Of a DNA stretch of 64,000 nucleotides, positions 52,893 to 61,012 are shown in pieces. The stretch lies in NCBI RefSeq assembly GCF_001666755.1, contig NZ_LZJC01000082.1, positions 1 through 64,000 of the forward strand, in the 5' to 3' direction. The notes under the pieces were generated by a model that worked only from the letters and a program-made list of their open reading frames with translations, was not told the DNA's origin and made no database searches. The position numbers and the translations under genes are program-made. This DNA comes from Mycobacterium sp. E1214 (lineage in GTDB: Bacteria; Actinomycetota; Actinomycetes; Mycobacteriales; Mycobacteriaceae). How positions within the stretch are numbered: position 1 is the stretch's first letter; the number at the start of each line of letters is the position of its first letter.

Positions 52893-53392
52893 CCGAGCAC
52901 AGCGGCAAGTCCGTCGTCCAGCGGGGCCTGTGGTTCGAGGAGTTCGAGATCGGCACCACCTATCGGCACCGGCCGGGCCGCACGGTCACCGAGGCCGACA
53001 ACGTCTTGTTCACCACGCTGACCATGAACACCCAATCGCTGCATCTCGACGCGGCGTGGGCCGCCGACCAGCCGGGCTTTCGCGGGGAGCGCCTGGTGAA
53101 TTCGATGTTCACCCTGTCCACCCTCGTCGGGTTGTCCGTGTCGCAGCTGACGCTCGGCACCATCGTGGCCAACCTCGGCTTCTCCGAGGTGTCCTTTCCC
53201 AAGCCGCTCTTCCACGGGGACACCCTGTACGCGGAAACCGTCTGCACCGGCAAGCGGGAATCCAAGAGCCGCCCCGGCGAGGGCATCGTGACGCTGGAAC
53301 ACACCGGCCGCAATCAGGACGGCGACGTGGTGGCGCGGGCCGTGCGCACCACGCTGGTGCAAAAGCGTCCGGCCAACTCGGAGGCCGAGTGA
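52889..53392 (+). CDS. MaoC-like hydratase (Rv2499c homologue)
   Basis: A 167-residue single hot-dog enoyl-CoA hydratase/dehydratase. It opens [20 protein letters not shown], has [12 protein letters not shown] in the position of the usual D-x-N-P-x-H motif (Asn and His kept), and [20 protein letters not shown]. In the leucine/itaconate operon it is expected to hydrate itaconyl-CoA or 3-methylglutaconyl-CoA-like thioesters, giving the substrate for the CitE lyase encoded next. ATG and GTG overlaps on both sides couple it to fadE19 and citE. Confidence 0.88.
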   Translation: MTEHSGKSVVQRGLWFEEFEIGTTYRHRPGRTVTEADNVLFTTLTMNTQSLHLDAAWAADQPGFRGERLVNSMFTLSTLVGLSVSQLTLGTIVANLGFSEVSFPKPLFHGDTLYAETVCTGKRESKSRPGEGIVTLEHTGRNQDGDVVARAVRTTLVQKRPANSEAE

Positions 53393-54204
53393 ACCTGCAC
53401 GACGCCGGGCCGGCGTGGTTGTTCTGCCCGGCCGACCGCCCCGAGCGCTTCGCCAAGGCCGCCGCCGCGGCGGACGTGGTGATCCTCGACCTCGAGGACG
53501 GGGTGGCGGCGGCGGACAAGCCCGCCGCGCGCGAGGCGTTGCGGGAGACCCCCCTGGACCCCGAACGCACCGTCGTGCGGATCAACGCCGCCGACACCGA
53601 CGAGCACCCCCGCGACCTGGAGGCCCTCGCCTCGACCGCGTACACGACGGTGATGTTGTCGAAGACGGAGTCCGCGGCGCAGGTGGGGGCGCTGGCGCCG
53701 CGCGACGTGATCGCACTGCTGGAGACGCCGCGCGGCGCGGTGTTCGCCGCCGAGATCGCCGCCGCGGCCGGCACCGTCGCCGTGATGTGGGGCGCCGAAG
53801 ACCTGGTCGCCACGCTGGGCGGCAGCTCGAGCCGCAGGGCCGACGGTAGCTACCGCGACGTCGCCCACCACGTGCGGTCCACCGCCCTGCTGACCGCGTC
53901 CGCGTTCGGCCGGGTCGCGCTCGACGCGGTGCACCTCGACATCCGCGACCTCGACGGGTTGCGGGCCGAGGCCGAGGATGCCGTGGCGCTCGGCTTCGCC
54001 GGAACGGTGTGCATCCACCCGAGCCAGGTGCCCGTGGTCCGCGCGGCGTATCGGCCGGCCGAGGAAAAGCTGGACTGGGCCCGGCGGGTGCTGGCGGCCG
54101 CCGAGACCGAGCGCGGCGTCTTCGCCTTCGAGGGGCAGATGGTCGACTCGCCGGTGCTCAAGCACGCGGCGGCGCTGCTGCGGCGGGCGGGGGAGTCCGG
54201 CTAG
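53389..54204 (+). CDS. citE: CitE-like beta-hydroxyacyl-CoA lyase (Rv2498c homologue)
   Basis: A 271-residue TIM-barrel lyase of the CitE/HpcH-HpaI family. It has [14 protein letters not shown] at the N-terminus, [18 protein letters not shown] with the metal-binding Asp/Glu, VVRINA with the CoA-phosphate arginine, and [14 protein letters not shown]. tuberculosis Rv2498c is reported as a stand-alone lyase for citramalyl-CoA and HMG-CoA-type substrates, linking itaconate dissimilation with leucine catabolism; citrate lyase partners are absent here too. The GTG at 53389 overlaps the upstream stop. In M. tuberculosis bkdABC follow; here the next gene is a convergent hydratase-like gene instead. 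Confidence 0.92.
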   Translation: MNLHDAGPAWLFCPADRPERFAKAAAAADVVILDLEDGVAAADKPAAREALRETPLDPERTVVRINAADTDEHPRDLEALASTAYTTVMLSKTESAAQVGALAPRDVIALLETPRGAVFAAEIAAAAGTVAVMWGAEDLVATLGGSSSRRADGSYRDVAHHVRSTALLTASAFGRVALDAVHLDIRDLDGLRAEAEDAVALGFAGTVCIHPSQVPVVRAAYRPAEEKLDWARRVLAAAETERGVFAFEGQMVDSPVLKHAAALLRRAGESG

Positions 54205-54971
54205 CGTCGCTGCGCCGCGGCCAATCGCGTGGCGAATTCCGGCGACTGGATCGAATACAGCTGCGGCCCAAGCTCGGTGCGCATGGCCAGGTCGTGGTGC
54301 TCGGTGTCCAGCGCGCCCGGGCTGACGGTGGCGCGCATGGTGGCCTTGGTCGCGAGCACGACCTCGCGCGGGGCCGACGCCGGCCCGGCGGCCAGCTCCT
54401 TGGCGGCGGCCACCGGGTCGTCGGCGACGTCGAGCGCCAAACCATGGCGCACGGCCGACTCGGCGTCGAACCGCATCCCGAACAGCAGGGCCGCGCGGGC
54501 GACCTGCGGCCCCACGCCTCGCTGCAACATCCACGTCGCACCCCCGCCGGGATGGATGCCCAGCTGCTGGAAGCGGGCGTCGAACAGGGCCCGCGGGCCG
54601 GCGATGCGCACGTCGGCGGCCAGGGCCAGGTTCAGCCCGGCGCCGACGGCCGCGCCGTGGACGGCGGCGATGGTGGGTAGGCGGCATTCCCCGACCGCCA
54701 TGAAGCCGTCGTAGAGGTGCCGCAGGCCCGTCTCGGCCGCCGCGCCACCCGCCGCGGCGAGCGCGGCCAGATCCGCCCCCGCGCAGAACGCCTTGCCTGC
54801 ACCGGTGATGATCACGGCATGCACGTCGGGGTCGGCTTCGGCCCGCGCCACCGCGTCGCGCAGGCGGGCCGACATATCGGCGGTCACCGCGTTACGCCGG
54901 TCGGGATCGTTGACGGTGATCAGCGCGACGCGGTCGTCGACGCTGTACAGGACGAGATCTTGCTGCGTCAT
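54201..54971 (-). CDS. Enoyl-CoA hydratase/isomerase (crotonase) family protein
   Basis: A 256-residue crotonase-fold protein. The CoA-binding/oxyanion segments are [20 protein letters not shown] and [19 protein letters not shown], and the ridge region is [19 protein letters not shown]. The glutamate normally found three residues before the LG of that last motif (P-E-x-x-LG) is replaced by Phe, so standard hydration activity is doubtful and another crotonase reaction is possible. Convergent with citE, the stops overlapping by four bases. Downstream transcription ends into the citE tail. An ATG start at 54971. Confidence 0.88.
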   Translation of the reverse strand: MTQQDLVLYSVDDRVALITVNDPDRRNAVTADMSARLRDAVARAEADPDVHAVIITGAGKAFCAGADLAALAAAGGAAAETGLRHLYDGFMAVGECRLPTIAAVHGAAVGAGLNLALAADVRIAGPRALFDARFQQLGIHPGGGATWMLQRGVGPQVARAALLFGMRFDAESAVRHGLALDVADDPVAAAKELAAGPASAPREVVLATKATMRATVSPGALDTEHHDLAMRTELGPQLYSIQSPEFATRLAAAQRR

Positions 54972-55379
54972 CGCACACCTCCCGGGTCCGGGTGCTCAAA
55001 GGCCGGTCCGCGCCGCCTCAGGGCAAGTCAGCGTACTTCGACGCAGCCTATGTGCGTCGCGCCGGGCCGACCGCGGGATTCCGGGTGCGGCTGCCGCCGG
55101 TTCTTTTTGACGCCATAAATTGACCTTTGGTCTTTTTTGCGTGGACTTTGCGAACTGTCGTTTTCTCGCTTGCGGCCACTTCTGACAGGTCACCCTGTGC
55201 ATACTGCTGAGCATTCGCCAAAGGCGACGCAGCAAATTGCATCGATGCGTTACTGGTTAGTAACAATGGCGGCGCAGTGCACGTCTCTTTGACCGCGTTG
55301 CCCCGCATTAGCTGGGCAAACCTTCAATCAAGGCCGTCCCAATCGACCACCAGCGCGGCGCGGAGCGCACGCCTCGAGC
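54972..55379. other. 408-base gap, AT-richer, no supported gene
   Basis: The left part is the promoter side of the crotonase gene. From about 55100 base composition becomes clearly less GC-rich (TTCTTTTTGACGCCATAAATT, GGTCTTTTTTGCG). One minus-strand frame (55048-55308) is open and ends in a basic tail, but it has no ribosome site or recognisable domain, so I do not call it. A 4-base-stem hairpin followed by six T (55122-55138) is too weak to call a terminator. Confidence 0.5.
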
Positions 55380-55802
55380 TCACTGCTCGGGTTTCGCCAA
55401 CTTCCGGGCCAACTCGTCGAGCTCGGCCTGCCGTTGGCGCACCGCGCGCGCCCGCCGACTCGCGTTCGTCTCGTGCGCGGCCGTACCCGGTTTTGCCTCG
55501 CTGCGTAGCCGGGTATTGGCGTAATGTATTGCTGCGTCGATCATTTCGATGTAGCGCTCCGCGTCGTCCTGCACGCAAGAACCCTCAATGCGCTGCACCT
55601 CGTCCCAACACGGAAAGGACGCATACCTGGCATCGAGTTGTTGCTGCGATACCAGGGAACCGAAGTAGCCGCGCCAGTCGCGACTAAGCCAGCCGCGCGT
55701 TTTCACCTCGACTTTAATGCGACTTCCGACACCCGCTACGAACCTCGGTTCGCCGACACGAACCACCGGTTGCCAATCACTCACCGTCATTGATGCCAAC
55801 AC
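55380..55802 (-). CDS. Orphan hypothetical protein in an AT-richer patch
   Basis: An unrecognised protein of 140 residues from the GTG at 55802, or 136 from the ATG at 55790. It begins TVSDWQPVVRVGEPRFVAGV, a predicted beta-rich part with KVEVKTRGWLSRDWRGYFG, then helices (DDAERYIEMIDAAIHYANT) and a charged C-terminal helix (RRARAVRQRQAELDELARK). No signal or membrane segment. Codon use is less GC-biased than neighbours, and both flanks are gene-poor and AT-richer, which suggests recent acquisition. The GAGGGG just before the GTG is too close for that codon and rather far for the ATG. Function unknown. Confidence 0.55.
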   Translation of the reverse strand: MLASMTVSDWQPVVRVGEPRFVAGVGSRIKVEVKTRGWLSRDWRGYFGSLVSQQQLDARYASFPCWDEVQRIEGSCVQDDAERYIEMIDAAIHYANTRLRSEAKPGTAAHETNASRRARAVRQRQAELDELARKLAKPEQ

Positions 55803-56231
55803 CCCTCGAATGGAGACGCCTGAGTGATGACCCCGCTAGCGCCTCAACCCGTACCGACACGCCATACTATTATTCCCGAATTCAATAAGCCAGAAACTTT
55901 TATAGATTTGTTGTTTTTATCGTTTGCGATGCGATGACCGGTCGGTTGTGGTAAACGCCAGCGCAATCTCGCGGCAAGGAGCGGTAGCGCACGCCCATAA
56001 ACGACAGGCGACGCAGCAATTCGCCTGCCCGTAGCAGCACGGGCGCGGCGGCGTTTCGCAAGGCACAGAAGGCATTCCCGCCTAAGCGCTGCGGTCAAAC
56101 CCGGCCAATCGGGCGTCGCGGCATACCCGCCCACCTCAAGGTTCTTTCAAGGATCCACCAAGACAGCGCGCCGATGCTCGGCCAAACCGGGAAGCGCATC
56201 CGCCATTCCGGTTCGACGGAAGGAGTGCCCA
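55803..56231. other. 429-base gap, AT-rich core, no supported gene
   Basis: The centre (about 55860-55935) is the most AT-rich stretch of the window (TACTATTATTCCCGAATTC, TTTTATAGATTTGTTGTTTTT). To its right are scattered short inverted repeats and a GC-rich stretch. The final bases hold the AAGGAG Shine-Dalgarno of the next gene. Open frames here have no protein-like composition. The AT-rich core may be a promoter, an Lsr2-bound segment or a scar of transfer. Confidence 0.5.
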
Positions 56232-56480
56232 GTGCCGAGCCCCACGAAGTGCCAAATCGATAAGAAAATCGGATACGCCCGGCTGGCGCTGGTCTGTACC
56301 GTCACGGCCGTTCTGGTGGCGCTCGGTATGGGCATCGCCTACATCAACGCACCGGTCGCCGGTCGGCACTGCTCGGTGCGCAACGCGACCGCGCGCGACG
56401 CGGCCGGGCACGTCATGATGTGCAACCCGTCGCCGAGCGGCAGCCACGACGTCGTCTGGCAGTACCTGCCGGGCGCATAA
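56232..56480 (+). CDS. Small single-TM exported protein
   Basis: An 82-residue protein: a short charged N-terminus (PSPTKCQIDKKIGYAR), one hydrophobic segment (LALVCTVTAVLVALGMGIAY, residues about 19-38) and a polar ectodomain with two cysteines (HCSVRN, MCNPSPSG) that could form a disulfide. Start GTG at 56232 with AAGGAG seven bases upstream. No family recognised; it may be an anchored or secreted small protein. Sits alone between the AT-rich gap and the next gene. Confidence 0.65.
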   Translation: MPSPTKCQIDKKIGYARLALVCTVTAVLVALGMGIAYINAPVAGRHCSVRNATARDAAGHVMMCNPSPSGSHDVVWQYLPGA

Positions 56481-56547
56481 GTCCTGAACCCAAGCGCCGC
56501 AAGGTGTTTCGATTGCGCCAGACCGCCGCGGGGCGTACGTTGCGGCC

Positions 56548-57252
56548 ATGGGAATCACACGCGGCCCGCGCCCCGACGGTGTCATGCCGCTCAAGTACCA
56601 GGCACTGATGGCGGCGGCCGCGGGCGCGGCCGCCGCGCGACCGGTGACGCCATTGCTCGAGGACGCGCGCTGCGCCGGCGCCTCGGAAGCCGAGATCGCC
56701 GAAGCGCTCGCGGTCGGCGCGCGGTTCGGCCAGGTCGAGACCCGGCGCGCAGGCGCGCAACCTTCGGTTGGTTTGTCGTTGCAGGGCAATGGCTTTCGTC
56801 GTTCCCGCGCGGGATGGGTCGCGGCCGTGTGCACCGCTGCGCTGGTGTTTGCGGCCGTGGCCGGCGCGCCGCCCGGGCGGGCCGACGGTTGCGGCGACGG
56901 CGGGTCGGCACCGGCCGGCGGCTGCCCCGACCCGGGGGCGCCGCCGCAGGCCGGTCTGAGCAGGCCCGCTTGGCTCGGGGCGATTCAGCAGCGCGACCCG
57001 CAGTTCGCGGAGTCTTACTCGGCGATGCGTGAGCGCATCCTGCGCGACGGCGCGATCCCGGCGAAGTACAAGCTGCTGATGGCGATGGTGACCGACGCGA
57101 TCGCCGCGCACCCCGACGGCGTTCGGACCCTGGCGGGCAACGCCCGCGCGGCCGGCGCCTCGGAGCCCGAGGTCACCGAGGCGGTCGAGGTGGGCTACCT
57201 GTTCGGCGGCACCGCGGCGCTGGTGATGGGGTCCAACGCGTTCACCGGCTGA
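56548..57252 (+). CDS. Doubled carboxymuconolactone-decarboxylase-like protein with internal hydrophobic segment
   Basis: A 234-residue protein with two AhpD/CMD-like helical repeats. Repeat 1 (about 9-63) reads DGVMPLKYQALMAAAAGAAA ... GASEAEIAEALAVG; repeat 2 (about 165-230) reads DGAIPAKYKLLMAMVTDAIA ... GASEPEVTEAVEVGYLFGG. Between them is a hydrophobic stretch (GWVAAVCTAALVFAAVAGAP, about 89-108) ending in an A-x-A-like site and a G/P-rich, Cys-containing linker. The C-x-x-C pair of peroxidase-active AhpD is absent from both repeats. It looks like an in-frame fusion of a cytosolic repeat with a secreted or anchored one. Function unknown. Confidence 0.7.
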   Translation: MGITRGPRPDGVMPLKYQALMAAAAGAAAARPVTPLLEDARCAGASEAEIAEALAVGARFGQVETRRAGAQPSVGLSLQGNGFRRSRAGWVAAVCTAALVFAAVAGAPPGRADGCGDGGSAPAGGCPDPGAPPQAGLSRPAWLGAIQQRDPQFAESYSAMRERILRDGAIPAKYKLLMAMVTDAIAAHPDGVRTLAGNARAAGASEPEVTEAVEVGYLFGGTAALVMGSNAFTG

Positions 57253-57322
57253 ACGCAAGCTTGCGGTTCCGCCCGGCGGGGTACAAGTCCGTCTGATCAT
57301 GCAGCGCGGCCCGGGGGTGGTG

Positions 57323-58300
57323 ATGTCGGCGGATTCGGACTGTCCGAAACGGATGGAGTTCGGACCGTGCGGCGGCGTGCGGCCCGACGGTCAGTGTGAG
57401 ATGCGGCCCGGCGCGTGCGCGTTCGAGGACATCGTGCCCTGGCCCGGTCCGCAGCCGCCGCCCCGCCCGGCCCGCGCGCCTCTGGTGCTCACCGACTTCA
57501 GTTGCACGCCGTTCGACCGCGCCGACGTGGCCGCGACGGCCGGGCTGCTGGCGCCCGGCTGCGACGCCGTGCTCGTCGGCGAGCACCAGAACAAGCCCGA
57601 TTTCCCGCCGACGCTGATGGGGTCGTTGCTGCTCGACGCGGGTGTGGCGCCGTGGATCACGTTGTCGTGCCGAGACCGCAACCGGGTGGTGCTCGAGCAG
57701 GAACTGCGGGGCCTGCGCAGCATCGGCGTCGAAACGGTGCTCTGCGTGACGGGAGACGGGCGCGGCTACGACGTGCGGCCCGACGTCACGCAGACCTTCG
57801 ACCTGGACGGGCCGCGTCTGGTCTCGCTGGCCGCATCCGTAGGGGTGGTGCCGGCCGTGCCCGAGACGCCGACGGCGCCGCCCGTGCGGGGTCGTCCCGC
57901 CCGGCTGGTGGAGAAGCAACGCGCCGGTGCCGGCCTGGCGGTGCTCAATCATGTGCCGTTTCCGGACATGGTCGCCGACTTCATGGCCGCGGCGCTGGCG
58001 GGGGGCCTGACGATCCCCGTGATCGCCGCCGTCGCGGTGTTCACGGACAGCGTTTCGGCGGCGGTGCTGGAGGGGCTGCCCGGGCTGGAACTCGACGCGG
58101 CGGTGACCCAGCGGGTGCTCGGCGCTGCGGATCCGGTCTCGGCCGGGATCGCCGCCGCGGTGGACGAAGCGCGCGCGTTGCTGTCGATCGAAGGCATCGA
58201 GGGCGTCAACGTTTCCGGGCTCGCGTCGGCGTCGGGCGCCCGCGTCGGCGCGGAGATCAAGGCTGAGGTTGGTCGTCGGATTCGAGTGGAGGCATTGTGA
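57323..58300 (+). CDS. MTHFR-like protein with N-terminal MetV-type cysteine domain
   Basis: A 325-residue protein. Residues about 1-40 carry the cysteine-rich motif found at the end of some methylenetetrahydrofolate reductases (CPKRMEFGPCGGVRPDGQCE, then CAFED). Residues about 60-320 look like a methylenetetrahydrofolate reductase barrel (VLVGEHQNKPDFPPTLMGSL, WITLSCRDRNRVVLEQEL, ETVLCVTGDGRG). The cysteines may bind zinc or a cluster. The start at 57323 follows GGGGGTGG; an ATG at 57299 lacks any ribosome site. Its stop overlaps the GTG of the methyltransferase gene, so a shared one-carbon function is likely. Reaction unproven. Confidence 0.75.
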   Translation: MSADSDCPKRMEFGPCGGVRPDGQCEMRPGACAFEDIVPWPGPQPPPRPARAPLVLTDFSCTPFDRADVAATAGLLAPGCDAVLVGEHQNKPDFPPTLMGSLLLDAGVAPWITLSCRDRNRVVLEQELRGLRSIGVETVLCVTGDGRGYDVRPDVTQTFDLDGPRLVSLAASVGVVPAVPETPTAPPVRGRPARLVEKQRAGAGLAVLNHVPFPDMVADFMAAALAGGLTIPVIAAVAVFTDSVSAAVLEGLPGLELDAAVTQRVLGAADPVSAGIAAAVDEARALLSIEGIEGVNVSGLASASGARVGAEIKAEVGRRIRVEAL

Positions 58301-59052
58301 CCGAGGCGATGGAGGCCGAATTCGACACGGTCGCGGAGTGGACCGCGCAGGTGGCCGCGGACCTGGGCCCGCAATACCACGTGCCCGCGGGCTGCCGGGG
58401 CAGCGGCAGCCCGGCCGCGTTGGAATGGCTCATCGAGCAGTTGGAGTTGGAGCAGGGTGACCGGCTGCTGGACTCCGGCGCCGGCGTCGGGGGCCCCGCC
58501 GCCTACGCCACGAACTCGCGCTCCGTGCGGCCGGTGCTGGTGGAACCGGAGCTCGGCGCCTGCCGCGCCGCCCGGAAGCTGTTCGGCTACCCGGTGTTGT
58601 GCGCCGACGGGGCCGCGTTGCCGCTGGCCGACGAAAGTTTCGACGTCGCTTGGTCATTGGGGGTTCTGTGCACCACCCCCGATCAGCTCGGCCTGCTGAC
58701 CGAACTGCGGCGCACGGTGCGAAGCGGGGGCCGCATCGGCGTGCTGGCTTTCGTCGCGCACCACGAGGAGGCCCGTAAAAGGTTGGAGGGCAACCACTTT
58801 CCGACGCCCGACGGGTTGGCCCGGTTGGTGAGCGAGGCCGGGCTGCGGGTCCAGGACTGGATCGGCACGTCCGAGCTGCCCGCGATCCCGGAGGATTGGA
58901 CCCAGCGCGCCGACGCCGTTGAGAAGGCGCTGGGCGACCGGTACGGGCACACCCAGACCTGGCGGATCGCCGAGCGGCAGAGCTCGACCATCGGGGAACT
59001 GCTCGGCGACGGGACGCTGACCGGCGAACTGCTGGTGCTGCGGCACGGCTGA
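58297..59052 (+). CDS. SAM-dependent class I methyltransferase
   Basis: A 251-residue Rossmann-fold methyltransferase. Motif I is LLDSGAGVGGPAAYA (about residues 57-71); the acidic residue of motif II is in PVLVEPELG; motif IV is in FDVAWSLGVLCTT; and the post-motif region is VRSGGRIGVLAFVAHHEE. It begins with a helical cap, like small-molecule methyltransferases of the Methyltransf_11 group. The GTG start overlaps the stop of the MTHFR-like gene (GTGA). Acceptor unknown; coupling suggests either methyl supply or methylation of a folate/cofactor-like molecule. Confidence 0.85.
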   Translation: MTEAMEAEFDTVAEWTAQVAADLGPQYHVPAGCRGSGSPAALEWLIEQLELEQGDRLLDSGAGVGGPAAYATNSRSVRPVLVEPELGACRAARKLFGYPVLCADGAALPLADESFDVAWSLGVLCTTPDQLGLLTELRRTVRSGGRIGVLAFVAHHEEARKRLEGNHFPTPDGLARLVSEAGLRVQDWIGTSELPAIPEDWTQRADAVEKALGDRYGHTQTWRIAERQSSTIGELLGDGTLTGELLVLRHG

Positions 59053-59121
59053 GCGCGCCGCAGCGTTTCCCGCGAACCGGCGCGGGTAGTCAACCGTAAC
59101 GCTGACATCAAGGGAGAAGCC

Positions 59122-59583
59122 GTGAGCACCACCACCGCCTCGATCGACGTCGACCAGCCGATCGGCACCGTGTACAACCAGTGGACGCAGTTCGAGTCCT
59201 TCCCGGAATTCATGGAGGGCGTCGAGCAGGTCCAGCAAAGGGACGCCACCCACACCCACTGGCGCATCAAGGTCGGACCGATCTCGCGTGAATTCGACGC
59301 CACCATCACCGAGCAACACCCCGAGGAGCGGGTGGCGTGGAAGTCCGACGACGGCCCCGAGCATGCGGGGGTCGTCACGTTCCACCGCCTCGACGACCAC
59401 AAGACGCGGGTGACCACGCAGATGGACGTCGACCCCGAAGGTTTCATCGAGCAGGCCGCTGACAAGCTGGGCATCCTCAAGGCTCGGGTCCACGGCGACC
59501 TGGAGCGGTTCAAGAAGTTCATCGAGAGCCGGCCGGGGGAGACCGGTGCGTGGCGCGGTGACGTCTCGCGCCCCGATGCCTGA
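59122..59583 (+). CDS. SRPBCC (START/polyketide cyclase-like) protein
   Basis: A 153-residue helix-grip protein of the SRPBCC superfamily. It has TASIDVDQPIGTVYNQWTQF, FPEFMEGVEQVQQ, the strand TATITEQHPEERVAWKS-like region and the long C-terminal helix ending LERFKKFIESRPGE. Such proteins bind hydrophobic ligands in a deep cavity; enzymatic activity is not implied. The GTG at 59122 follows AAGGGAG at good spacing. It is separate from its neighbours, with gaps of 69 and 43 bases. Confidence 0.85.
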   Translation: MSTTTASIDVDQPIGTVYNQWTQFESFPEFMEGVEQVQQRDATHTHWRIKVGPISREFDATITEQHPEERVAWKSDDGPEHAGVVTFHRLDDHKTRVTTQMDVDPEGFIEQAADKLGILKARVHGDLERFKKFIESRPGETGAWRGDVSRPDA

Positions 59584-59626
59584 GCGACCGCGCACCGGCG
59601 ATGTCTGACCGCGCCGGCGGCGTGCG

Positions 59627-60949
59627 ATGTGGGCGGTCGCGCTGAGCGCCGAGGCACTGCTGGCGCGTGCGGCGCAGGTAACCGGCGCGGGTGGCGGCGG
59701 TTCGCTGATGCACGGGCTGGTCCCCGTGGCGATCGAAGCCGTCACCGTCGCGGCCTTGGCCTACGCCATCGCGGGGCTCGGGCGCGCTTGGATCCGGCTG
59801 ACGTTGGTTGTGGCGGCCGGCGTCCTCACAGCGACGGGCTCGCACTGGTTTTACGGCACTCTCGGGCTGGCCAGCGAACCGCCGCCCTGGCAGATGTGGT
59901 TGTGGGCCGCGCTGGTGGGAGCGGCCGTCGCGATCACGATCGGGAGTTGGCGCCGCACCGGGTGGTGGCGCCGCAACGCCTGCGTGTTCGCGGTGTCGTT
60001 TTGTCTGTTGAGCGCCGGGCTGACCATCAACGCGTGGCTGGGTTACTTCCCGACCGTCTCGTCCGCCTGGGGCCAATTGACCAACGGGCCGCTGCCGGAC
60101 CAGACCGAGCTGCGGGCGGCTCACGACGCCAGGTCCAAAGGGGTTGTGCCGCAACGCGGAGCTGTGGTGCCGGTGGACACCGGATCCGCCGCGTCGGGTT
60201 TCGCGCACCGCGGCGAGTGGGTGTATCTGCCGCCGGCCTGGTTCGCCGCGGCACCGCCGCGCCTGCCCGCCGTGTTGATGATCGGCGGTGAATTCAATAC
60301 CCCGGCCGACTGGATCCGCGCCGGTGACGCCGTGGCCGCGCTGGACGCGTTCGCCGCGGCCCATGGCGGCTACGCCCCGCTGGCCGTCTTCGCCGACGCC
60401 ACCGGTGGGTTCACCGTCGACACCGAGTGCGTCAACGGCTCGCGCGGCAACGCCGCCGATCACCTGCTCGCCGACGTGATCCCGCGGGTGGCCGACCAGT
60501 TCGGCCTGTCACCAGAAGCGAAATGGGGCGTCGTCGGGTTCTCGTCCGGGGGCACCTGCGCGGTGGACCTGGCGGTCATGCATCCCGAACGGTTCAGCGC
60601 GTTCGTCGACATCGGCGGTGACATCGCCCCCAACGCGGGCACCCGCGAGCAGACCATCGACCGGCTCTTCGGTGGGGACGCCGCGGCCTGGGCGCGGTTC
60701 GACCCGAGCACGGTGATCACCCGGCACGGCCCCTACCGCGACGTGGCGGGGCTGTTCGCGGTTCCCGGCCCGGTCGGGCGGGCCGCCGCGGACTCGTTGT
60801 GCCGGTTGGGCGCCGCCAACGGCATCGACTGCGCGGTCATCGGGCTGCCCGGCAAGCACGATTGGCCCTCGGCCGCAGCGGCTTTCGCGACGACGCTGCC
60901 CTGGCTCGCGGAACGCCTGCAGACGCCGCGCGCCGCCGTGGCGCCGTAG
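59627..60949 (+). CDS. Membrane-anchored alpha/beta-hydrolase (esterase D/Ag85-like fold)
   Basis: A 440-residue protein with about four N-terminal membrane helices (residues about 30-145) and a C-terminal alpha/beta-hydrolase domain (about 190-430). The nucleophile elbow is GFSSGGTCAVD (G-x-S-x-G); the catalytic Asp is probably in the stretch after GGDIAPNAG, and the His in LPGKHDWPSA. The layout matches mycobacterial membrane esterases related to the antigen 85/esterase D group, with the catalytic domain outside the membrane. A later ATG at 59708 is also possible; neither start has a strong ribosome site. Substrate unknown; envelope lipid esters are plausible. Confidence 0.8.
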   Translation: MWAVALSAEALLARAAQVTGAGGGGSLMHGLVPVAIEAVTVAALAYAIAGLGRAWIRLTLVVAAGVLTATGSHWFYGTLGLASEPPPWQMWLWAALVGAAVAITIGSWRRTGWWRRNACVFAVSFCLLSAGLTINAWLGYFPTVSSAWGQLTNGPLPDQTELRAAHDARSKGVVPQRGAVVPVDTGSAASGFAHRGEWVYLPPAWFAAAPPRLPAVLMIGGEFNTPADWIRAGDAVAALDAFAAAHGGYAPLAVFADATGGFTVDTECVNGSRGNAADHLLADVIPRVADQFGLSPEAKWGVVGFSSGGTCAVDLAVMHPERFSAFVDIGGDIAPNAGTREQTIDRLFGGDAAAWARFDPSTVITRHGPYRDVAGLFAVPGPVGRAAADSLCRLGAANGIDCAVIGLPGKHDWPSAAAAFATTLPWLAERLQTPRAAVAP

Positions 60950-61012
60950 CGGCCATTGACGCCGGTAGCTCGATACACAACGCTGGTGGCAAGCAGACGC
61001 GGGAGGAATGCG

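Noticed and set aside
55122..55138. GACC-TTT-GGTC followed by six T as an intrinsic terminator
   Set aside because: A stem of four pairs is too weak, and no plus-strand gene ends upstream of it.
55048..55308. 86-codon minus-strand frame in the AT-richer gap
   Set aside because: No ribosome site, no domain and no sign of codon bias; only the basic tail is notable.
55844..56134. 96-codon minus-strand frame in the AT-rich gap
   Set aside because: Composition changes abruptly within it and no ribosome site or motif is present.
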